A stretch of 64,000 nt of DNA, from assembly GCA_013368325.1 (NCBI GenBank), contig JAACJK010000059.1, positions 744,001 to 808,000 on the forward strand. The letters are read 5' to 3'. The position numbers and the translations under genes were made by a program. Every line of letters begins with the position of its first letter. Within the stretch, counting starts at the first letter, position 1. Of the stretch, positions 45,695-54,916 are shown piece by piece. The notes below the pieces were generated by a model. The model had not been told where the DNA came from. It made no database searches and saw only the letters and a program-made list of their open reading frames with translations. The DNA comes from Ephemerocybe angulata. Its lineage: Eukaryota > Basidiomycota > Agaricomycetes > Agaricales > Psathyrellaceae.

Positions 45695-47644
45695 TTACAC
45701 CCCAACTCTGCGTTTCTTCAAGTCATTAACGGAGCAGCCGAACTCATCTTCGGAGGGGACCCTACAGCCGCCTTTAAATTCTTCGATGTCGCTACCAATG
45801 GTCTGCGAATCTCGCTGGATTTCTGGTGAAATGGTAACATGGCTAATCCCGTAGGCGGAGAAGCAATGTTGGAGGTACTGTTCTGTCTTCTCCCATTGCT
45901 CGAGTGTAGTGCCCTCGGGAACGCAGACGTGAAGGGAGGCGAGTATGACTCTGTTTGAGTCACCGGAACAGAACCCGTCCCCAATGTCAGAATTGGGGTG
46001 ACAGAGCCAAAGAAGGAGGACTCAACGACTGCGAGAGGTGCCACACGTGCATGTCGTGAACGGACTTCACCAATGGAACCTAAACCAGGACGCGTAAGAA
46101 GGCGCAGTAGTCAGCGAATATGCCAGAAGATCCTGGAAGCGCTGAAAAGGAGCTTACCGTCACCAAGTCTTCTTTCACTTTGGCTAAATCCAGATGCAAT
46201 GGCGTCGACTCAAGTAAAATCCGACCCGACCGCAGCGCTGAGAGATGGGGTACTCAATCGCCGCAAACCTTCCACGGAGTAGTAGGTATGGACGCATGCT
46301 TACTGAGTGGGATTGCACTTCCAAATATGACGAGTGAAATGGCAAGGGACATGGCTGGATCGGCATAGAACCTCTTGGGAGAGTCCAATTTCCATAGAAG
46401 AACGGCGACAATGATAACTCCGATGTCTTCGAGCATGAAAGTTAAGTGACAATGTCCAACATTGGCGCCGGTTAATGTTCACTCACTATTCATCGCGTCT
46501 CCCAGAAGGTGGACCAGCACCCCAACCAACCCCAAATTTGACTCGTGTCCACGCGCAGGTGGGTCGAGTGTATGGTTGTGAGAAGCATGCTGCGATCCAC
46601 CAAATGAAAATGAATGGGAGAGTCTCGCAGCCACCATTCAACGGAACACGCACGATGGAATCCACAGAGCCAACTCCTACCGCTGTAATTTGCTCGTCTG
46701 CGTGACCATGGGTGTGCCCGCTCGCGTGTCCGTGGCTGTGGCTATGGCCGTGACCATGGTGATCTTGCAGGATGAAGCCATGTGAGCTACATAGCGGGAA
46801 TGAATCGAGTTACTGGGCTTACCGTGAACGACAAGGGCGCTTATACAGTTAAGTCCGAAGCCCACACATCCCACAATTAGGATGGATATGGGTGAATCTA
46901 TGGGCTCAACATGCACAAAGCGTTCGATCGATTGCAACAGAATCGAAAGAGCCAAAGCCAGGAGGAAGACACCATTGAAGAAGGCTCCTACACCGTCCGT
47001 CAGGAATCGACTCAGGCCAGACGTATTTGGGAGTACAACCCACCAACCAGCTCAGCTCTATGAAAAGCGTAAGTAAATTGGTGCGTCTGCGGAGAGAAGT
47101 GTCAAATGAATGTTGCCTTCCTGGCAAAAGGTACTATCTCCGCACATGTTGACCTCTCGACTGAAGCTGCAGGTGGCGCCGTAAATATAGCTCTGCAATG
47201 AAAGTCGGATCACATACCCATGCGGCAACGAATGCAATGGCGCTGGAAGGCAGAGCGGGACAACATGAGGCCCCAGTCTTTGCTTGTCACGGGGAGTCAT
47301 CGAGATACTCACTATGCGACGATGTCCTACATGTTGTCCCATAGTCAGCAGATGCTCGCGCTTGAGCTCGGTGGACATACATTAAGGTAATGGAACTACC
47401 CAGGGGCCAGCAGGTCGGGAAGGCATCTGTAAGTCAGAATCAGGCAACTATGGAAAGGTGCCGTATAGCATACCGCATCGGCAATGAGTGCAAGACTCCG
47501 AGTGCGGAATCCGACTGAAGGGAGCTGGGTCAGTATACAGATACTCAGATAACGATAGCCAGGCCAAGACATACTGGCAATCTCCACAGCGAAAAAGGCG
47601 CAGCTAATAACCAGGACAATTCCGATCCGTGTGGTGTTCTTCAT
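45695..47644 (-). CDS. ZRC1: Zinc transporter, cation diffusion facilitator (ZRC1/COT1 type)
   Basis: 363 aa from 14 exons: 47575-47644, 47474-47514, 47381-47395, 47313-47326, 47218-47242, 47146-47166, 47044-47086, 46823-46987, 46681-46763, 46487-46589, 46304-46426, 46158-46237, 46027-46079, 45695-45950. The sum is a whole number of codons, and each joint restores a family motif. Six membrane segments are visible (RIGIVLVISCAFFAVEI, FFNGVFLLALALSI, SILIVGCVGFGLNCISAL, IGVIIVAVLLW, LAISLVIFGSAI). Both zinc-site HxxxD motifs are present (FHYLND and VHLLGD), with a His-rich loop (HGHGHSHSHGH) between helices 4 and 5 and a C-terminal metal-binding fold (VHDMHVWHLS, LHVCVPEG). It should move Zn2+ into the vacuole or ER in exchange for H+. 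Shorter than yeast Zrc1 (442 aa), mainly in the loop. Confidence 0.92.
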
Positions 47645-48145
47645 GGCGAGGTCGACGGAGGTCAGGAGTGTTCTAACTTTGGAGTGCTGAAAGACGAGAC
47701 GATAGTATCTAATGCTGTATGCAGTCAAAAGGAAAGGGTTTGAATTGGTGCACTGCACTGGAGACAGTTCCCAAGTAGATGGATCGTGGGGGAAGGCAAA
47801 CACGTTTCCCCCAGGACTTTAAAAGGGGTCTGTACCGAAGTGCCATTATATGGTAAGTTGTTAGGCCCATCAAGGTTGTCATTCGAGTTCGCCGGAGCCG
47901 GTGCTGTTATATATGTACACGGTCAGCTGCAGTGAAGGCGGCGCCCCTTCCCGAAGTCGACGACAGTCACAAAGGGTATGAAGGGTGGCATATGTGCAAG
48001 CTCAAGGAAGAAGCGAAGCGATACACACTCTGATACCGTCATCCATTCTACTAATAATAACTACGAAGGAAGCTTGACTCCGCTAAACACCGCTCAAGGC
48101 CTTCGTACTTTGGAGGCTGGGGCGGCAAGATAACATACACATACC
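47645..48145. promoter_or_regulatory. ZRC1 upstream region
   Basis: 501 bp between the ZRC1 start and the EMC5 stop (both minus strand). It should hold the ZRC1 promoter. The frame is open upstream of the ZRC1 ATG but lacks an ATG and looks non-conserved. No metal-responsive motif was identified with confidence. Confidence 0.45.
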
Positions 48146-48709
48146 CTAGTGGTCTTCACGAGGAGACGGCTGCTTTGGAATCGCTTGTCGGCTTGTGAAG
48201 ATATTCCTTCCACGCGTAACATAGTTTGCAAACCCAAGGCGAGAATCCATTTCGTCAATCGTCCTGCTTATTGTCAGCAATGTGTCTTCCAGAAGGCGTT
48301 AGCAGTGCATACCGTTTCCTCATTTCGCTGGACCACGTAATTTCCTTCAACGGCGGGGCATTCAACGAGGCGCCAACGATCCCGAGTACGAGGGCCACGA
48401 CCGTTTCAATTAAGATCTAGTACGCCCAATTCCTGTGAGTATTCAATAGGGAACACGGCATTAGGTGCAGTACCGATTTCGGGATCGGTCCCTCTGGTCT
48501 CTCCAGAGCTTTCAAGTACGATAGATCTAGTAAACGTGTTAGATTGCAAGGCAATACACAGATACTTCGCTTGAAACTCACGCTCATAGGTAGAAAACGC
48601 GGCTGCAGTGCATAGGTCCTGTCAGCGCAGTGTTCTCAAGTTGAGGAATATGATTCAGACCATGAAAAATCAGACACGTTGCTACGAGGAGGAGAACACG
48701 AGCCAGCAT
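48146..48709 (-). CDS. EMC5: ER membrane protein complex subunit 5
   Basis: 114 aa from five exons: 48661-48709, 48582-48602 (21 nt), 48474-48526, 48313-48416, 48146-48263. The joined protein reads as EMC5/TMEM32 from end to end: a first helix (VLLLVATCLIFHAAFSTYEH), LSYLKALERPEGPIP, a second helix (ILIETVVALVLGIVGASLNA), and the conserved tail LKEITWSSEMRKRTIDEMDS. EMC5 is a transmembrane core subunit of the EMC insertase, which inserts tail-anchored and multipass proteins into the ER membrane. Family length (about 110-140 aa) agrees. It shares a 173-bp promoter with ZW10. Confidence 0.94.
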
Positions 48710-48882
48710 GTCGGTAAGCTGAAGTCGTGAAATGTGGAGGTACGGTGACAAGCCTGACCGGTGACCCAGTTGGGAAATGTCGGCGCTCTCTCGCGTCTCC
48801 ACGTGGTCGCGGTCATCATCACCATTGCCTGTGCTGGCCCTTGCCTTCGACTCCTCCACACTGTCTATTCCTACAACTCAGA
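48710..48882. promoter_or_regulatory. Bidirectional promoter EMC5/ZW10
   Basis: 173 bp separate the two ATGs. No TATA box; no obvious known motif. Confidence 0.55.
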
Positions 48883-51800
48883 ATGGCATTTCCAGTTCCC
48901 AGCCATCTCCCAAGGAAGCCTACTAACAACGATGTTACGTCCAAGATACTATCCAGCATTGACTCGGCCTCAATGAAGACTATAAATTCGTCAATGGCCA
49001 CGTCCTGGATTGCGGAACTAGACGAATCAATACATTCGACTAAGGTCGGCATCCAGAACTTACGACGGGAACCACAGCTCACTGTCTCTGTAGGCACAAA
49101 TACATGATCGTATTCAACAGAACTTGCCACAGTTCAAGCACCAATTGGAATTGTCCAAGTCGGTACAGAGTCGTATGTACCAACTGACGGAGGAGGTGGA
49201 CGCGCTGAATGAAACTATCTCAAATCCTTCAGTGCGTATAGTCTTGTGCATGTGGAAACTCTGGAAGTCCTGATATGTCCTCAGACTGGCTTGGTACCAA
49301 AGACTTTGGATACCCTAAAGCGGCATTCGACACTCGCTCAGGAAACGTTAGACGCATCGGTTGCCTCAGAATCCCTGGCCCACCTCTTGAAATTCAGACA
49401 GCACTACACATCGGTCATGTCCTTGGTGCAGTTTGGAAAGCTCCCAGAAGCGGTTGTTGCTTCCATTGACCTGGATGAGCTTGTGGCTTCCGCCCCAGAC
49501 GCCCTGAAGAAGGCTACCATCATGAGGGACTTGCAAGTACGTGGCTGGAGACTGCGGGATATCACGTCGGGTACTTATTTATTGCGCAGGGAAGGGCTCA
49601 AGCGTTGAAGCTGAATGTAGAGGGGCAACTTCTGGAAGCCTTGTCTCGAAGCGTCACAATTCGACCTGGTTTATTGGAAATTCAGCACCAAGTGCAAGGT
49701 AGGCGGGTAATCAGCATGCCCATTTTGACCGTCACTAATTCTTATGGTATCTCCAGTTCGAAATACAGATGCTTCAGTGACACTGGACCGCATCCTCCAC
49801 TCCTTATCCTCCGTTGCTCTTGACGACTACCTCTCGACTCTGCGACGAGACTTTGTGGCCAACTTCGTCGACCGTGTCATGCAACAACCATATTCAATTA
49901 ATGCGGAAACCTCAAACGCAAGGCACTCTATCACTCTTACTCCATCCTCTCCCAACACCGAACTTCGAATAGCCCGCCTTGACAATCTCTCGTCCATCTT
50001 TGACTTTGTGGCCCAACACTTATTCCCGTCTTTGCCCCAATCTCGGTCTACGACATTCCTACGGTCGTTGAGCAAACCCGTCGTCACCAGCGTCTTGAAC
50101 ATATACCTCATCCCCCAGCTTCCCTCGTCCTTTGGCCTGCTGCCTCCCTTCCTGGAACTCGTGCAGGCTGCCGTTGACTTTGAAGAGCGATACGTGACCA
50201 GGCTTCTAGATCCAGGAAGTCACGACCAAATTCTCAAGGACTGGTCGAATGGGCTGTCTGGGCACTATGAACGACAACGCCGAACCGCTATCCTTGCTCG
50301 CTCGAGAGAGCTTATGTCGGAAAAGATCGACCTAACCGCGACATTCCAGGCGGATGTGGAGCGTACTCTAGATAGCTCCTACCCCATAGTCGTTAATGGG
50401 TCTCCAGCCGAAGAAGATGCTTGGGGCTTCGAAGATGAATCAGGGTTAAACACTTCGCAGACCGATAGCTGGGGCTTTGAGGATGACACTGCTCAGGAAC
50501 CAGAGTCCCCTGTCGCAGAGGCCGCGAAGGAGGTCGTCCTCGACCCCATCAACGGTGCCGACGAAGATGAGCCAAACCCCGATGACGCTTGGGGCTGGAA
50601 TGACGACGAAACTATTAGCAATGATGACCCCGTCGAGGATACTCCTCAGGAAGAACCCATCGACGACAATGTGTGGGACGACGACCCGTGGGCAGAATCC
50701 AGCACGGACGAGTTCGAACCCGAACCAATCGCTCCTTCCCCGCCACCTCCGCCTGCTATCAACCCAGCGCCGAAAGCAGCGACGCGCCTGGAGAGGATGG
50801 CCTCGAAGAACAAGGGTCAGACTAATGGTACTGCATCAAACCAATCAGTATCTTCGCCTCCCCCGCCGCTCACGATCTCAGAACCCAATTCAGCTGGGAC
50901 TGCTGAACCTTCCGCGAACACGGTATCCCTTCGATCGTCGAAGTCGACTAACAGTATGCGTCGACCCGCGAATATCGTCGTGAGCGCCCCGGCGGAGACG
51001 TACCGCGTCACATCAAAGATGAAGCAGATTGTCCGCTTCGTCGAGGATGTAGTCGCCGAGAGCAAGCAGTTTGCCGCTTCCAACCTTTTCGCCAAGTCCC
51101 CGAATGGGGTCACGAACGTCGGTACAACCCTCATCCAATCGGCGAGCTCCGTTATGGACCTGTACCAAGCCCTCTATCCCATACGTTTCGAGCAAGAGCT
51201 TTCGACGATCGAAGGGGCGATGCAGTTCTCGAACGACTGTATATACCTGAGCGAGTCCGTGGATAAGATTGAGAGGGAAGCTGCGAATCACCCACAGCTG
51301 AAGGAGAGGCTTGCGGAGTGCCGCAATGACCTGAAAGTGCTTGGTGATAGCTGGTTTGAGGACGCAGTGGTAAGTTATACTGTCCACCTTCCATAGTCCC
51401 TGCTTGACAAGTGCCCGAGCAGAATCGCGAATCCCTGCGCAATGACAAGATCCTCGTTGATGGTACCCAACGGTTCTCATTCACGGGCGACCAGGATCGC
51501 TATGACGAATGCGAAGAAGCTATCAACACAGTTGTGCGAAGTATCAAGAACTTGGCGCGTCGAATCAAGGTAAGAGTTTTCGCTCACCATCCAATTTCTC
51601 TTGACTGAATGTATCTATTGCCTAGCCTATTCCTTCGAAATCGAAATACTATCAAGCCATCGGTCGATTGGTGGATACTGCTCTGTCCCGCGTCCTCCGT
51701 GATATCATATCGCTCCCAGACATACCGGAACTGGAATCCAACAAATTGAGCGAGCTTTGCCGAATTTTTAATTCGTTGGAGGGCCTCTTCAGCGAGGACC

Positions 51801-52141
51801 CAACCCAGGTACGCAACGCTTCTTGCCTCGACGGTACTTTCACTCACCTTCTCCCTTACAGTCCACCTTTGTCGTGGCTTATGTTCCCTCCTGGCTAAAA
51901 TTCTCATACCTCTCCGAACTTTTGGTAAGCTCTTCCCACCTTCTACGGCCCCAGCACACTGACGCCACGACAGGAAGCGACTATGGCCGATATTTCGTAT
52001 CTATTCGAGCAGGGGGCGCTGGTGGACTTTGAGATTGACGAACTTGTCAACCTCGTACGCGCGCTGTTCGCTGATACTCAACTCCGAACGAACACTATCA
52101 ACAAGTTGCTGGAAGGACATCCAGATTCCCCATCTTCATGA
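48883..52141 (+). CDS. ZW10: ZW10/Dsl1 family tethering protein
   Basis: 935 aa from nine exons: 48883-49044, 49121-49231, 49285-49536, 49590-49698, 49757-51369, 51423-51569, 51626-51808, 51862-51924, 51974-52141. An N-terminal coiled coil contains SVQSRMYQLTEEVDAL. The C-terminal Zw10 fold includes LGDSWFEDAV, VRSIKNLARRIKPIPSKSKYY and LSRVLRDIISLPDIPELES. It is a subunit of the Dsl1/NRZ tether that captures Golgi-derived COPI vesicles at the ER; in animals it is also in the kinetochore RZZ complex. Residues about 430-525 form an acidic stretch with repeated Trp motifs (DAWGFED, DSWGFEDD, DAWGWNDDE, NVWDDDPW), followed by a Pro/Ser-rich linker. The first intron was placed by frame; a 16-residue in-frame alternative at 49045 exists. 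Confidence 0.9.
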
Positions 52142-52236
52142 TCTTGTCCCTGTAACTTGGCTCGCCTTTGTACAAAATACTCTTTCTGCATTAATGCGGC
52201 ATGTAGTAGGATACCTTATACCTCGTCTTCGAAAGC

Positions 52237-53842
52237 CTATGGCTTTGCTCCTGCCTTCTTGTCGGTATAAGCTTTCAGCCTACAATTGAATGGTGAGTCG
52301 TTGCCTAGCACAATGGGAAGGTAGTGCGTACTTCTTGTAATCCCGCTCCGCTCTTTCTTCCGCGGTGGGCTTGTTGGCAGGCTCATCTCCCTGCTCAGCC
52401 TTCTTCTTGTCTTTGCGCTTTTTGTTTTTATATGACGAGGTCGCGGCGCGGTCCATTTCGAGAAGTTCCTTGATAGAAGGTACTGCAGAACTGGCCAAAG
52501 GGACCAGTCTCATAGGCGCTTCCTCCTCGGATTCAGCGCCCTCTAGATCCGGTTCAGGCTTTGTCGATGCTAAGGGTTCGGGTGGCTCAGAATGTATGCG
52601 TTGCAGTATGGACCCTGAGTCCTCCACAGGTATCCACTGCTTAGGAACGAATTCGCCTTCTTCCTCCTCTTCCTCCTTCATGCTCGCCTTCTGGTTCCGT
52701 CTATTGGCGGGATCCTCCTCTTCGTCATCATCGTCTCCGAGCTCCAGACCATCGTATTCTCCAGCGTCGGCAAAGATGTCGAAGTCGTTATCAACAGGCT
52801 CCGGCTCTGGCGGTGGTGGGGCAGATGTTTGGGCGGAAGTAGGACGTTGACCTTCGCTTGCCGGGTTAGTCTCCTCCACCGCAGCCGATTCAACCTTCCG
52901 CTTCTTCTTCTTCCGCTCGCCGTCAGCAGTCCCATCCCCCTTCACCTTTTTCTTCTTCTTCTTCCCTTCTGGCTCCCCAATGGGCTTGAATCCAATAGGT
53001 TTGAACTTCCCCTTCTGCCTCGCCTCTTCCAGCCGTCTAGCCTCCTCCTGGGCGGTCTCAGTCGTTCCAGCTGCATCTGCTTCCCCACCAGGACTAGCTA
53101 TTCTCTTCTCCTTCAACTCCTTAAGGAGGTCCGCGCGACTCCGCTTCTTGCTGGACTTTTCCGTAGTTGAAGTTGATACCCCCTGAAATGCCTTCTCGAG
53201 GGAGTCATCGTCCAGCGCGTCGGTAACAAGTGCTGTGCGTGCTCTGTTCTGTTCTAAAAGTGCAAAATCCAGGCCTTTGACGAGCACTGAATGCTCGCTA
53301 TCACCACCGAGGTATTTCCTCTTCTCCTCGATCTGTCACAATTAGTTATGGCGGGGTGTGTCTTCAAGCGCTTTGGCACATACCTCCTCGAGGTTCTTTG
53401 CGTCCTTAGTCTGTTTCTCGAAGTCCTCGAGCAGTGCCTCGACCTATACAAGGTTAGGTATAGCGTGATAATAGCGAATACCGCGACATACATGGGCAAA
53501 ATCATTTCCCTCCCCTTGCCTTCTCTCGCTTGCCCGGTCTCGGTACTTTGAATCCTTCGTCTCCTTCACTTTCCGGGGCTTGAACGCAGGCTGAGCAGCC
53601 TCGACCTTCTTCCTGATGCACTTATATCAGTCACACAAACATCCTATGCGGAAAGGACGCGAATTCAGTACATACGGTTTGGCAGCGGCGGCGAGTAACG
53701 AACCACGAGATGTTGTTCCATTACTTCTGGAAGAGCCCCCACCAGCTTTCTGGGACTCGAGGATACGTCGAAATGATTCCTGGAAGAGTTCTAAGTAAGC
53801 GTTGTAAAGCTTCAGCTTTTCTGGAGTGCCTACTTGGTCCAT
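52237..53842 (-). CDS. RED/IK-type splicing factor
   Basis: 445 aa from six exons: 53834-53842 (9 nt), 53676-53779, 53492-53612, 53384-53443, 52332-53332, 52237-52279. After splicing the N-terminus reads MDQESFRRIL. The RED_N block follows: KYRDRASERRQGEGNDF, YLGGDSEHSVLVKGLDF and ALLEQNRAR. The middle is Lys/Glu-rich with KKKKKK runs and FKPIGFKPIG. The end is DYKKLKAYTDKK. RED/IK proteins join the spliceosomal B complex with SMU1. The usual RED repeats are not seen. The first 54-nt intron is in frame, so reading through would insert 18 foreign residues after MDQ. The 3' end is convergent with ZW10, 95 bp away. Confidence 0.88.
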
Positions 53843-53913
53843 AGTTGCAATTCTAGGAGGTAAGTAGATGAGAGTAGGTGGAAGGCAGGGTTCAGCTTCC
53901 AATCACCTGGGTA

Positions 53914-54334
53914 ACGATAACCAACGATAACATCGGCAAATGCCGAAATTTCCACCATTCGCTCGATTTTGAGACTTCCAGCTTCATTGAACTTTAGATA
54001 TATTACTATTCTATACGCACATATTTTATCTAGATGTTCCCGGAATTTTGTGAGGATACGTGCAAAGGGAGGTGGTCGAGAGACGAAAAGCTGTCTGAGC
54101 ACGATAACATTGTGCTCAGTTTGATGGTGTCGAAAAATCAGGTCCTTTGGGTACTCAATCCTGCATTTGAATCTCTTTAACTCAATACATAGACTCTAGT
54201 AGTACTTACCCACAATTTATACCTGCTTTTCCGCCATTGAGAGCCCTGGAAGGTGGGCGTTCCAACACGCGATAACTTTGCGCTCGGCTGGCGCCCGCCG
54301 GCCGGCACGGACATGTTATCGTACATGTTATCGT
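53914..54334. promoter_or_regulatory. Cluster of ACGATAAC motifs
   Basis: Exact copies lie at 53914-53921, 53924-53931 and 54101-54108, and in reverse orientation at 54315-54322 and 54327-54334. A one-mismatch copy (GCGATAAC) is at 54269-54276. Pairs are spaced 10 and 12 bp, about one helical turn. The core GATAA is a GATA-factor site, but the flanking AC...C is also constant, which suggests a longer recognition sequence. Confidence 0.7.
54095..54119. repeat. Perfect 8-bp inverted repeat enclosing GATAAC
   Basis: CTGAGCAC (54095-54102) and GTGCTCAG (54112-54119) are exact reverse complements around a 9-nt spacer that carries GATAAC. It could bind a dimeric factor or form a small hairpin. Confidence 0.65.
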
Positions 54335-54916
54335 GCAGCACTGCCACGTCCCAGGCTTTGCCTGGGCGCCAAACGTCCTCTCAAGTTGCATTCGGGTCAA
54401 TTCTGGGCACATTTGGACTTTTAACTATGATGCTAGAATGTTCTTACTCAACTGGTGACCTCGATATACTTTGAACTTCACCTGGTGCACAGTCCATCTA
54501 TGCAGAAGGCAAATGGGCTTCCAGTTGAGGCATTTTGCGAAGTTTGGTCCCAAAAATCATGGAATTAGGCGACAAAATGGTACAAAGCACCTGATTACTT
54601 CTTGGCTACCTTCTCTGCAAGAAAAGTCTATGGTATCCTGATGAACAGGGACTCGTTTTGAGGTGTCGGGTGATGCTAGGGGCGCTTTGCCCAGATTGGG
54701 CAGCTCCCGCTGCTGGAATTCTTTTTTGTCGTTTTTCCCCTTTTGGTACCCAGGTGAATGGCACCGAAACCGAAGGCAGCGCCTGTTGGCTACGGGCTTG
54801 GCCAGCAGGGGTAGGTAGATAAGATTAGATTGAGTGATGGCGAAGAACTGATAATCAAAGTTGGACTTTCGGAATTTCCTCGCACCGAGCTCAAGAACTT
54901 CTTCTAGTCAAGTACC

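Larger units (their letters stand above)
53843..54916. promoter_or_regulatory. 1.07-kb divergent intergenic region with ACGATAAC cluster
   Basis: This separates the RED gene (minus) from the orphan membrane protein gene (plus). The 420 bp next to RED hold five exact ACGATAAC octamers and a 25-bp palindromic element. No coding gene is supported; an open minus-strand frame at 53830-54102 looks non-conserved. Confidence 0.6.

Noticed and set aside
45620..45829. Plus-strand frame overlapping the ZRC1 last exon
   Set aside because: Antisense of a confidently assigned ZRC1 exon.
53830..54102. 90-codon minus-strand frame upstream of RED
   Set aside because: Overlaps the RED start and the ACGATAAC cluster; no homology or splice support.
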